Assembly: GCF_039540405.1 (NCBI RefSeq)
Contig: NZ_BAABEY010000030.1
Location: 62,001 to 126,000, forward strand
DNA: 64,000 nt
From: Ravibacter arvi
GTDB lineage: Bacteria > Bacteroidota > Bacteroidia > Cytophagales > Spirosomataceae
Direction of reading: 5' to 3'
Notes under the pieces: generated by a model
Seen by the model: only the letters and a program-made list of their open reading frames with translations
Databases searched by the model: none
Told to the model about the DNA's origin: nothing
Shown: positions 52,108-60,404 of the stretch, piece after piece
How positions within the stretch are numbered: the first letter of the stretch is position 1
Layout: each line of letters begins with the position of its first letter
Position numbers and translations under genes: made by a program

Positions 52108-54474
52108 CTAGTTTTTGGTAATGGTTTCTTCCAGGTTGTAAAGCGAGTGGACAACAGACATCAGTGCTGCCTGCCTGGTTTTATCGGGGTTGGGGGTGGC
52201 AGGATACTCGCCCGCGTTGAGAAATTTCTCCGCAAGCGCGGGATTTTTCCCATAACGGACCGCTTCGGATTCCAGGTAGGCGAGGAGCAGCTCTTTCTCC
52301 TTTTCCTGCGGAGGCCTGCACAGAATCCTGCGAAAAGCTTCGGTAATCCTGTCGGTATCCGTCTGGTTCCGGTTGGCGAGCAGCTGCCCTGCCAGAACCC
52401 GGGAGGCCTCCAGGACGACAGGGTCGTTCATCATAACCAGGGCTTGCAGGGGCGTATTGGTGCGAATTCTGGCTACCTCACACTGATCCCGGTTGCTCGC
52501 ATCGAAAATCAGCATATTGGGAGGCGGAACGGTCAGCTTGATAAAGGTGTAAAGGCCGCGGCGGTATAAATCCGCGCCGTGGTCCTGCACGTAGCGTTTG
52601 AGGTTGCCTCTCCCGGAGCTGGTTACTTCCCAGATTCCGTTGGGTTGATAAGGCTTGAAGCTTGGTCCCCCGACGCGGTCCGTCAAAAGGCCGCTGCTGG
52701 CCAGTACGTGGTCGCGGATAAGCTCGGCCGGGAGCCTGATGCGGTTGGCGCGGGAAAGATAAATGTTGTCGGGATCCCGTTCCTTCTGCGCAGGGCTTTG
52801 CCGGGCAGACTGCCGGTAAGTTGCCGAGGTAACGATTTGTTTCACAAGTCGTTTGATGTTCCAGCCATGCTGCACAAAATCTACCGAAAGCCAGTCCAGC
52901 AGCTCCGGGTGGGAGGGGAGGCTACCCTGGCTGCCGAAATCGCCAACGGTTGATACGAGGCCCCGTCCGAAAATCTGCTCCCAAAGTTGGTTGACCAACA
53001 CCCGGCTGGTTAGCGGATTCTGCGAATCGACGGTCCATTTTGCCAATCCCAGCCTGTTCCGGGGATACTTGTCCGGATTCATCTCCAGGATGGACGGCGG
53101 TGTAGAAGGGGCTACTTCATCACCGGGAGCGTCATAAACGCCCCGGTTAAGGACGAAGGTTTTCCGCTGTTCGGGCAGCTCTTCCATCACCGAAACGGCA
53201 ACAGCCGAAGTGTCGGGCATGTTGACAAACTTCAGAAGGCTGGAGGCTTCGGCCCCGGATATTTCCAGGAATGGATACTTGCGGGGTTTGGACTCCCTGG
53301 AATTTGCAATTTCGATTCCTTTTTCGGGTGTATTATTGAAAAACGCGAATAGTTCGTAGTAATTCTTCTGCGAAAACGGGTCGTACTTGTGGTCGTGGCA
53401 TTGCGCACATTCCATTGTAACGCCCAGGATACCCTTGGCGTAGGTGTTGGTACGGTCGAGTACGTAAGTAACCCGGTATTCCTCGTCGATGACACCCTGC
53501 TCTTCCGTAATTTTATGGTTGCGTCCGAAACCGGTAGCGAGTATTTGTTCCATCGAGGCGCCCGGCAGCATATCACCGGCAAGCTGCCAGGTGAGAAACC
53601 GGTCATATGACAAATTCTTGTTAAAAGCATGGATCACCCAATCCCGCCAGGGCCACTGTGTTCTTAACTGGTCATCCTGGTATCCGTAAGAATCTGCATA
53701 ACGCGCGATATCCATCCAGTGAAGCGCCATTTTTTCCCCGAAATGAGGGGAGCGCAGAAGCTGGTCAACCATCTTGTCGTACGCATCGGGAGAATCATCG
53801 GCAAGAAATGCCTCCATCTGCTTTAAATCCGGCGGCAGCCCCGTAATATCTGTGCAGATCCGCCGGAGCAGGGTAGCTTTATCCGCTTCGGGATTGGGCT
53901 TCAGTCCTTTTTCCTGCATTTTGGCCCATACAAAACGATCAATGCTTCCTGTGGCCCAGCCCGCATCGTCGGCAGGAGGAGGCGTTACCTTTCGGGGCGG
54001 GATAAAGGCCCAGTGTTTTTCATATTTCGCGCCCTGTTTGATCCATTTTCCGATCAGTTTTATTTCATGTGGAGTAAGCGTGAGGTTGGACGCGACAGGG
54101 GGCATCCTCTGGTCGGGGTCATCGGTGACAATTCTTTGGTACACACCGCTCAAGTCTGGTTTTCCGGGTACAATTCCATGTAGCCCCGGCGTGTCTTTCA
54201 AAACGCGGTAGGCGTCTTCGGCAAGATCGAGACGAAGACCGGCTTCACGGTGATTCTGGTCTGGGCCATGGCAAGCAAAGCAACGGTCGGATAAAATAGG
54301 TTTGATATGGAAATTGAAGCTGACCGTCTCCGGCATTGCCTGTTCTCCTATCTCAGTGGTAGCGCCTTTTCCCTGGAAATAATAATAGAAACCACCGGCC
54401 GTCAGTATGGTCAATGCCGTTATCAGCGCTATTTTTCCAAAGCGAAAGACAGCTCTTTTTTTGTGTGGGTTCAT
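52108..54474 (-). CDS. PSD1, DUF1549 and DUF1553 cytochrome protein
   Basis: A 788-residue protein. The ATG at 54474 (MNPHKKRAVFRFGK) is preferred; an upstream start at 54513 adds no family sequence. A hydrophobic helix (about 15-33) anchors it. The PSC1 domain has haem c site CFACH at 65-69. DUF1549 follows (WAFIPPRKVTPPP, SIDRFVWAKM, RRICTDITGLPP, FGEKMALHWMDIARYADSYGYQ). A second haem site CAQCH is at 356-360, as is normal in this family. The DUF1553 domain (RLGLAKWTVDSQNPLTSRVLVNQLWEQIFGRGLVSTVGDFG) lies in the last third. It heads the four-gene operon. PSD1 proteins are thought to serve oxidative chemistry in complex-polysaccharide degradation in Planctomycetes, but a reaction has not been established to my knowledge. 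Confidence 0.9.
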   Translation of the reverse strand: MNPHKKRAVFRFGKIALITALTILTAGGFYYYFQGKGATTEIGEQAMPETVSFNFHIKPILSDRCFACHGPDQNHREAGLRLDLAEDAYRVLKDTPGLHGIVPGKPDLSGVYQRIVTDDPDQRMPPVASNLTLTPHEIKLIGKWIKQGAKYEKHWAFIPPRKVTPPPADDAGWATGSIDRFVWAKMQEKGLKPNPEADKATLLRRICTDITGLPPDLKQMEAFLADDSPDAYDKMVDQLLRSPHFGEKMALHWMDIARYADSYGYQDDQLRTQWPWRDWVIHAFNKNLSYDRFLTWQLAGDMLPGASMEQILATGFGRNHKITEEQGVIDEEYRVTYVLDRTNTYAKGILGVTMECAQCHDHKYDPFSQKNYYELFAFFNNTPEKGIEIANSRESKPRKYPFLEISGAEASSLLKFVNMPDTSAVAVSVMEELPEQRKTFVLNRGVYDAPGDEVAPSTPPSILEMNPDKYPRNRLGLAKWTVDSQNPLTSRVLVNQLWEQIFGRGLVSTVGDFGSQGSLPSHPELLDWLSVDFVQHGWNIKRLVKQIVTSATYRQSARQSPAQKERDPDNIYLSRANRIRLPAELIRDHVLASSGLLTDRVGGPSFKPYQPNGIWEVTSSGRGNLKRYVQDHGADLYRRGLYTFIKLTVPPPNMLIFDASNRDQCEVARIRTNTPLQALVMMNDPVVLEASRVLAGQLLANRNQTDTDRITEAFRRILCRPPQEKEKELLLAYLESEAVRYGKNPALAEKFLNAGEYPATPNPDKTRQAALMSVVHSLYNLEETITKN

Positions 54475-54602
54475 ATTCGCCAATCCTCCGGAACGTCCCG
54501 CCAGTAAATCCACCTGGGAGCGGGATCCGCCTGTTTTGCTTAATTGGGCTTAACTTATAAAAAACTTTGAAATTTTTAGTTATTTATCACCAATTATTTC
54601 CG

Positions 54603-54665
54603 CCCCTCACCCCTCATCCCCCATCCCTCAAACCTCAAACCTCATACCTCAAACCTCCCCCCTCG
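54603..54665. repeat. Heptamer tandem repeat, CCTCAAA/CCCCTCA family
   Basis: Nine contiguous 7-bp units: CCCCTCA twice, TCCCCCA, TCCCTCA, AACCTCA twice, TACCTCA, AACCTCC, CCCCTCG. The array runs over the stop codon of the EamA gene (54649) into its last codons. Confidence 0.85.
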
Positions 54666-55551
54666 GAAACGCCGTTACTAAAACGCCGCCGCCTACGATC
54701 AGCGCCATGCCTGTTATGGTTGCCGGGTCAGGAATGGACTCGCCGAGGGCGATGCCGATAATTGTCGAAAAGAAGATGCTGGAATAGCCGATAGGCGCGA
54801 CCCGGGTAACGCTGCCGGCAGCGAAGGCATGGGTCATCAACACCTGACCTGCGAGGGCGGTAAGCCCCATTGATAGGAAAAGAAGCCAGTGAAATCCATT
54901 TTCGGGCCATTTGAAATGCCCGATAAAAAAGCCGGCATCACTGCTTGCGAAGGCTTGCCCGCCGATGAACGACAGTATGGGTAAAGCGAGGCCGCTCAGC
55001 ATAAAGGAAAGTACAATGTACCGGGCATCGTAGTAGCTGCTGAGCTGTTTGATGGCGAGATAGGCAAAGGTGGTAAGGAGCGCATTGGCCAGTCCGATCA
55101 TGTGGCTTTCGGGGGGCATGGTCATGTCCGGCTTGAAAATAAACCAGACTCCCGCCATGCCGATCACAATGGCTGCTACTTCTCTTTTAGCCGGTTTGTC
55201 AGCAGTAAAAAGGTAGGAGAAAAGCGCCATTAAAAGCGGGTAAGTATATTGATATGTGATGGATCGGGCCATTCCAAGCGTGCTGACCGCGTAGAAAAGG
55301 AGATATAGAGAGATGGTGCCGATGATTCCGCGCGATACGAGCAGCAGCGGTCTGCCGCCGACATGGCGGGCGGGTCTCCGGACAAGGCTTCCCAGTACGA
55401 AAATCACGCCGATCAGGTTTCTGAAAAACACCTGCTGCGGCGTGTCGTAGGTAGCACCCAGCACCTTTGATGTAGCGACCATTGCCGAGAAGCATAAACA
55501 AGCCCCCAGCATTAACAATGTAGCCCTGTTAGTTGCGCGGAAGGAACTCAA
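54649..55551 (-). CDS. EamA/DMT family transporter
   Basis: A 300-residue membrane protein with ten predicted helices in two five-helix EamA repeats. The first repeat starts LLMLGACLCFSAMVATSKV; the second begins near IGLANALLTTFAYLAIKQL. RVAPIGYSSIFFSTIIGIALGE near the end is the classic EamA close. This family exports metabolites such as amino acids or threonine/homoserine; the substrate is unknown. The last codons and the TGA are supplied by a heptamer repeat, so the C-terminus (FPRGEV) may be a repeat-derived replacement. Confidence 0.87.
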   Translation of the reverse strand: MSSFRATNRATLLMLGACLCFSAMVATSKVLGATYDTPQQVFFRNLIGVIFVLGSLVRRPARHVGGRPLLLVSRGIIGTISLYLLFYAVSTLGMARSITYQYTYPLLMALFSYLFTADKPAKREVAAIVIGMAGVWFIFKPDMTMPPESHMIGLANALLTTFAYLAIKQLSSYYDARYIVLSFMLSGLALPILSFIGGQAFASSDAGFFIGHFKWPENGFHWLLFLSMGLTALAGQVLMTHAFAAGSVTRVAPIGYSSIFFSTIIGIALGESIPDPATITGMALIVGGGVLVTAFPRGEV

Positions 55552-55618
55552 TGGAGTAATAAATTGGCCGGGCCGGCCACGTAAGGCTGTCGGCGCCGGC
55601 CATCTGTATTAAGGATAA

Positions 55619-56083
55619 CTACTGTGCTGTAAGCTTTGCCGTAACTTTTTGGTTGTCGTCTTTGAGCGTCAGCAGGCCGTTTTCTACCTCGAACGTTTTG
55701 GCTCCCTGCAGCACTTCCGTAAAGGCCTTCTCCACCTCCAGGTTGGCACAAGCCATTTGCGTGGATAGAATATTTGAAATGGCAATCGTTCCGTCTTCCT
55801 TTATTTTGTAAACGCCGCCGAAACCGTTGCAGCCCAGGTTGCCACTGAGGTTGTCGTCTTTTTCAAACACCAGGACCGGCTTTTTAGGGAAATTCGGATC
55901 AAGTACAATGGGAGCCCCGTTCAGTTCCTGAAGACTCCATTCCTTACCGAGAAGATCGCTTACCGACACCTGTTTGACTGGTTTTTCTTCTGCGACCTGC
56001 TGTTCTTCCCGGCCTGGTTTTTCTCTGCTGGCGCAAGCCGATGCAACAATAACTGCGAGAAAGATGAAGATGTTTTTTTTCAT
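55619..56083 (-). CDS. META domain lipoprotein (HslJ-like)
   Basis: A 154-residue lipoprotein with lipobox ASAC (Cys at 17). A charged linker (about 20-40) leads to a META domain: LLGKEWSLQELNGAPI, FEKDDNLSGNLGCNGFGGVYKI, ISNILSTQMACAN and a closing LTLKDDNQKVTAKL. META proteins (HslJ in E. coli, linked to novobiocin tolerance) have no known enzyme activity. It is monocistronic by spacing. Confidence 0.88.
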   Translation of the reverse strand: MKKNIFIFLAVIVASACASREKPGREEQQVAEEKPVKQVSVSDLLGKEWSLQELNGAPIVLDPNFPKKPVLVFEKDDNLSGNLGCNGFGGVYKIKEDGTIAISNILSTQMACANLEVEKAFTEVLQGAKTFEVENGLLTLKDDNQKVTAKLTAQ

Positions 56084-56120
56084 GTGTATAAAAAGGTTTG
56101 AGCCGCAGCGGCGGACCGCT

Positions 56121-56141
56121 GTGAGCTGTGAGGGGTGAGCT
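56121..56141. repeat. Short heptamer repeat, GTGAGCT family
   Basis: Three units GTGAGCT, GTGAGGG, GTGAGCT in the 287-bp gap between the META and HmuY genes. They are a reverse-complement variant of the CTCA family at 54603. The rest of the gap shows only the terminator at 56329. Confidence 0.5.
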
Positions 56142-56328
56142 ATTTATTCATCAGCCGTTTGTGTGCCGCTTGTAGCTAATACCTCAAAGCTCATGGCTAT
56201 TTCATGATACGGAATATTTAATGATAGCTTGTTGCCCGCCCGCAAAGGCTGGTTCATGCAGCCGGCGACATGCGCCCGGATCAGTAAATGTATCATTTTT
56301 TATTGTAACCGGTGGCTACCTGGCGGCA

Positions 56329-56363
56329 GGGATGCCGGGAACCCGTAGTGATCCCGGCATCCC
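56329..56363 (-). terminator. Inverted repeat after the HmuY-like gene
   Basis: GGGATGCCGGGA (56329-56340) pairs perfectly with TCCCGGCATCCC (56352-56363), just beyond the stop codon at 56371 on the leftward strand. No T tract is seen. Confidence 0.6.
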
Positions 56364-56370
56364 ATATGCC

Positions 56371-57792
56371 TTACACACCTTTTTTGACCAATTTGTACTC
56401 GGTTTCGGGCTTGCCGCGGGTCCCGCCTTCATCACCGTGGAAACGAATAAATTTCAGCTTGTACACATTCCCGGAGGGGTCTTTGATGACATAAAAGCGG
56501 TCGGATTTAACAGCAGATGCACCTGAGGTTGCACTGGCTGTCCGCCAGGCTGTACCGATTACGTCGAAGTTGGATTTGAACTGAACCGCAGCGAGGTGCG
56601 ATTCTCCAAAGGCGTCGTAACTCACGGTACTGGTGAGAACTTCTGCCGCCTGAACGCCGCCCCGATTATTGATGGCAACAAAATCGGAGCTGCCGTAAGG
56701 GATCATCTCGGTCGGCGATAGCGCGGTCTGAATAAGCTGGTATCCCCATTTGATGTCCCATTGTGATTTTTGGGGCTCTGCATTTACTTTTTTGACAACT
56801 GTTCCGTCAAAACCTGCATACACAAAATTGAATGAGGCGTCCTTGGTAACGTCGATTTCTCTGACGGTCGTGTCTTCTATACGTGCATATTGAAGCTTAT
56901 AGCCGGTCGCGCCATTTCTAAGTACGCGTATTTTTAACCAGGGACGTGGTTTCAATCCGCCGCCAATGCCCCGGTTGATGATGTAGACTTTGTTGGTTGC
57001 ATCGTCAGCGGCTATTTCAGCGATAATTGTCTTGGTAAGATCGCCGGTTACATTGTCAACAAGACCCATTTCTTTCGGGTTGTACGCGCCCACCGTCCAG
57101 TCGGCGGCCGGGATGGTGTCAGCGGCGGTGACTGCTTTCAGATCGGTTTTGTTGAGCATCTTTGCCGACGCGCTGGTTGTGTTGTTGAGGATGACTCTGA
57201 ATTCGCTGCCGCAGTAGAAGCCCAGGTCCCAGGAAGAGCGCAGTACCGCCGTTTGCGAGTTGTTGCTGAAATCGACGTAAACGCTATTGGCGGCCGAGCT
57301 TCCCGGTTCGGAGCCTGCCAGACCGTTAATGGTCATTTGCGATCCGGTGGAAATGATTTGTGCAAACTTGAGGCTTAACTGGTTCATTTTCCCGGCCAGT
57401 ACCGGTGCGGTGGCTGACTTGAGGGTAAGTTCAAGCGTTTCCGTCCCGCCTAACAGCACCCCCTGTGCTTTAACAATTTTGAGCGATCCTTCCGTGCTCC
57501 CGGCCGGAAGCGGGAGTGAAACACTGTTGTTGGCCGCCTCCGGTACCGTGGTAAATTCCTTCCCGTAGGTGATGCCTGTGGGTTTCAGATCAACGACAAC
57601 GGTAGTGGCCGCTTCCGTGGCCCGCGAGAGCTTTACCTTGACTGTAACTTCCTGTTCAGTTTCCGGCACACCCTGCTGTGAAGCTTCGAACTGGATGAGG
57701 TTATCAGGTAGTGGCGGCTCGTCGTCTTTGCAGGCGTTGGCGGCAAATAGGAAAATCAGGGTCAAAAGAGCGCCGGTTATCTTGTTTTTCAT
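56371..57792 (-). CDS. HmuY-family haem-binding lipoprotein, extended
   Basis: A 473-residue lipoprotein (lipobox AANAC, Cys at 21), about twice the length of Porphyromonas gingivalis HmuY. Residues about 30-140 look like a Calx-beta or Ig-like insert (VTVKVKLSRATEAATTVVVDL). HmuY features then appear twice: SSWDLGFYCGSEFRVILN (about 180) and QSQWDIKWGYQLIQ (about 345), ending with DRFYVIKDPSGNVYKLKFIRF, a pattern of this family. HmuY captures haem outside the cell and passes it to its TonB receptor. The receptor gene is just upstream, 41 bp away. No haem ligand residues could be assigned. Confidence 0.82.
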   Translation of the reverse strand: MKNKITGALLTLIFLFAANACKDDEPPLPDNLIQFEASQQGVPETEQEVTVKVKLSRATEAATTVVVDLKPTGITYGKEFTTVPEAANNSVSLPLPAGSTEGSLKIVKAQGVLLGGTETLELTLKSATAPVLAGKMNQLSLKFAQIISTGSQMTINGLAGSEPGSSAANSVYVDFSNNSQTAVLRSSWDLGFYCGSEFRVILNNTTSASAKMLNKTDLKAVTAADTIPAADWTVGAYNPKEMGLVDNVTGDLTKTIIAEIAADDATNKVYIINRGIGGGLKPRPWLKIRVLRNGATGYKLQYARIEDTTVREIDVTKDASFNFVYAGFDGTVVKKVNAEPQKSQWDIKWGYQLIQTALSPTEMIPYGSSDFVAINNRGGVQAAEVLTSTVSYDAFGESHLAAVQFKSNFDVIGTAWRTASATSGASAVKSDRFYVIKDPSGNVYKLKFIRFHGDEGGTRGKPETEYKLVKKGV

Positions 57793-57833
57793 CTGGCAAT
57801 TAAATTATTATGAATTGATATTGTGTCCAAAAG

Positions 57834-60188
57834 TTATTTTCCCCTGGCCCAGTTGAAAGTCAGCCCGCAAAAGTAGGACCTGCCGTAGGACATGGGCACG
57901 CTGCCATTGCCGGTATGCGCGCCGCCGGTCGGGGTGGAGTCGGCAAGTTGGGTAATGTTAAACAAATTTCTTACGCCGGCGTTCAGGACGAGCAATTTAC
58001 CCAGGGCTTTGTTCAGGGAAAGGTCTGCTATCTGGTATGAAGAAACAGATGTTTTCTGAACGACGACCGGGTCGGATGAAACCAGGAAGTGCCCCGGTTT
58101 GGCGCCCGTATACTTGTAAGCAATATGAATGCCCGTTTTGATCGGGGTGATGGTATAGGTCAGGTTGAAATTTATTTCCGGGGTCCATTCGAAAGACTGC
58201 CGGCTTTCGGGAGAAAGCTCCGCATACTGGTTATAGGCGCCCAGCCACTGGAAGCCAAGGGAGGTTTGCAGTGATTTATGATTGAAAGCGGCGTTCAGAT
58301 TAGCGCCTGTCGTCTTGAATTTCGCCAGGTTGAAATAAGACCAGTCAGTTGGCAGGGAAGGGTCCTGGGCCTCGGCGATCCGGTCTTTGAAATGGTTGTA
58401 AAAGGCCCCCAGTACGAAGTTTAGCCCGGCGGTTTTCAACGAAGTTACCCGGTAAGTCAGGAAACCGTTGACGCTGTTGGATGACTCAGCCTTCAGGTTC
58501 GGGTTGCCTTTGATGGAATGAGAGGCGTCGTAGAACCAGAAAAACAATTCCCGCAGGGTAGGAGCCCGGAACCCTTTGGCATAGGCTATGCGCAGATCCA
58601 GGTTGCCGGATAACTTCCATTTGGCATTCAGGCTGGGAACGGCCGGAGGTGCATTGTAAATGGAATTATGTATCAGCCTGACGCCCGGTATCAGGTTGAT
58701 TTTATCATTGACCAGCCGGATTTCCGGCGCCAGGAAAACTGCATAGTCATGAATTTCCGGAGTAGCTTGTATACGTTCACCGGCGGCTTTGTTGAAGTTA
58801 TATTCCAGTCCGCCGGTCATGTGTACCGAAGCAGAAAGCTTATAGTTGACAATAGCCCGCCCGAACACCGATTTGAAGATGCTTTTGTCCTGCGATCCGG
58901 GCTCAACGCTCAGGGTGGTCCTGCCGGTGGTAAGATTGGTAACGGTACTCTGAGTCCTTCTTGAATAATCGGTATAGGCGCCTGAAACATTGATAAAAAG
59001 ACGGTTGCCGGGCCGAAAGTCGGACCTGAGCTGATGAAACCATCGATAGGTAAGGTATTTTTTGTCAGCCGCCACCAGCTCGTTGTCGATCTGCCTGGTA
59101 GCTCCGAGTTTGTTCAGGGATTCATCGGTCCCGTTGAACCGGTGGGAGAGGTTGAACCCGTTCTTCCGGAAACCGGCAGAAGCGTTAAAAAGCCACTGTT
59201 CCTTCGGCATCCAGGTTTTGGCGCGACCGGCGCTGTCCCCCTGCCATCCGCCGAAATTGTTTCTTGTAGCACCACCTGAAGCTTCCCAAGCCGATTTCCT
59301 TAGTGCGAGATTTATACTTTGGTTGTGTATTCCGTTGCCGCTCAATGGATGATATTCCCTTTGGACGGTCTCTTCCTGAAGCCGCGCAGTCAGGGAAACA
59401 TGCTGATCTTCCCGGTTTTTTTTGGTAATAAGGTTGATTACACCGGCCAGGGCATCCGTTCCGTAGATGACCGACATGGGACCTTCTACAATTTCTATCC
59501 GATCGATAGTATTGATGTCAACTTGTCCCAGGCTTTCTCTTATCTCACCCCGGTCGAGCAACGGAACGCCATCCAGGAGTATTTTTACACTTTGTCCGTT
59601 CATGCCCAATAGCTGGATATCACTGGTTCCGAGGGTCATATCGTTGGATAACCTGATGCCGAGCTCTGTGTTCAGGACCGTTTGAAGGTTGGTGGCGCCC
59701 CTTAGCCTGATGCGCTCGCTACTGATCGTTCGGACCTGGTAAACCGATTTTTTCAGGGCGGTTGGTTCGGATTGCCCCGTTACCACCACCTCCGAAAGGT
59801 CCCGGGCGCTGATAGACAGGATGGCTTTCGCAATACTGGTTTCGCCCGCTACTACAAGGACTGAATCTCCGCCGCTTCTATGTCCCAGCATCTGGTAGCT
59901 CAGATAATGAAGACCGGTATTCAGGCCGGTAAGAACAAATTCGCCCTGGTTGTCGGTTAACGTAGTTGCGTTTCCCGGATTGCAGACCACCGCGGCAAAC
60001 GCGGCGGGGCTTCCGTCAGAGAGGCTGACAGACCCTCTTATGCTTCCGGTCTGCGCTCCGGCCGGGCCTCCCGTTACCAGGAAGAGAACGCCGGGAATAA
60101 AAAGAAGGCAGCGTTTCAGACGCGAAAGCTTCGGCGGGGAGTATTTAGCCTGCCGGTACAAACCCGGTATATGTCGTAAAAAGCACAC
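57834..60188 (-). CDS. TonB-dependent receptor, HmuR-like
   Basis: A receptor of about 784 residues. A promoter matching the Bacteroidota consensus perfectly (60231-60261) shows that the longest frame, which begins TTG at 60233, starts inside the -7 element and is too long. The GTG at 60188, or the TTG at 60161, is the more likely start; I chose 60188. A signal peptide (CLLFIPGVLFLVTGGPAGAQ) follows at about residue 28-47. Then a carboxypeptidase-regulatory-like domain (GSIRGSVSLSDGSPAAFAAVV), plug (DLSEVVVTGQSEPTALKKSVY, VKILLDGVPLLDRGE, DRIEIVEGPMSVIYGTDALAGVINLITKK) and barrel. It is the first gene of an operon with the HmuY-like protein, so haem is the likely substrate. Confidence 0.85.
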   Translation of the reverse strand: MCFLRHIPGLYRQAKYSPPKLSRLKRCLLFIPGVLFLVTGGPAGAQTGSIRGSVSLSDGSPAAFAAVVCNPGNATTLTDNQGEFVLTGLNTGLHYLSYQMLGHRSGGDSVLVVAGETSIAKAILSISARDLSEVVVTGQSEPTALKKSVYQVRTISSERIRLRGATNLQTVLNTELGIRLSNDMTLGTSDIQLLGMNGQSVKILLDGVPLLDRGEIRESLGQVDINTIDRIEIVEGPMSVIYGTDALAGVINLITKKNREDQHVSLTARLQEETVQREYHPLSGNGIHNQSINLALRKSAWEASGGATRNNFGGWQGDSAGRAKTWMPKEQWLFNASAGFRKNGFNLSHRFNGTDESLNKLGATRQIDNELVAADKKYLTYRWFHQLRSDFRPGNRLFINVSGAYTDYSRRTQSTVTNLTTGRTTLSVEPGSQDKSIFKSVFGRAIVNYKLSASVHMTGGLEYNFNKAAGERIQATPEIHDYAVFLAPEIRLVNDKINLIPGVRLIHNSIYNAPPAVPSLNAKWKLSGNLDLRIAYAKGFRAPTLRELFFWFYDASHSIKGNPNLKAESSNSVNGFLTYRVTSLKTAGLNFVLGAFYNHFKDRIAEAQDPSLPTDWSYFNLAKFKTTGANLNAAFNHKSLQTSLGFQWLGAYNQYAELSPESRQSFEWTPEINFNLTYTITPIKTGIHIAYKYTGAKPGHFLVSSDPVVVQKTSVSSYQIADLSLNKALGKLLVLNAGVRNLFNITQLADSTPTGGAHTGNGSVPMSYGRSYFCGLTFNWARGK

Positions 60189-60230
60189 CCAAATAAGATT
60201 GTTATAATTTAGACTAGTTATAGGTAATGG

Positions 60231-60261
60231 CAAAAGTAAACCTTATTTATAATTAGTCAAA
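60231..60261 (-). promoter_or_regulatory. Perfect Bacteroidota promoter of the TonB receptor - HmuY operon
   Basis: On the leftward strand TTTG (complement of 60258-60261) is followed by exactly 19 bp and then TACTTTTG (complement of 60231-60238), both matching the consensus TTTG-N19-TAnnTTTG. Transcription should begin a few bases beyond 60231, which rules out translation from 60233. Confidence 0.8.
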
Positions 60262-60332
60262 ATTAAAATGATTTTTTGTGATTGCTGAAACCGGTAGCCT
60301 GGGAGTGATTCATCAGGCAACAGATACGAAAA

Positions 60333-60388
60333 AACGACCGGGCTCCTGCCGAAAATGAAATTTCAGTTTCGGCAGGAGCCCGGTCGTT
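60333..60388 (-). terminator. Terminator of the glycogen synthase gene
   Basis: A 22-bp perfect inverted repeat: 60333-60354 pairs with 60367-60388, with core CCGGGCTCCTGCCG. On the leftward strand a T run follows (complement of 60329-60333). Confidence 0.9.
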
Positions 60389-60404
60389 CATTCAGGGCCT
60401 GTTT

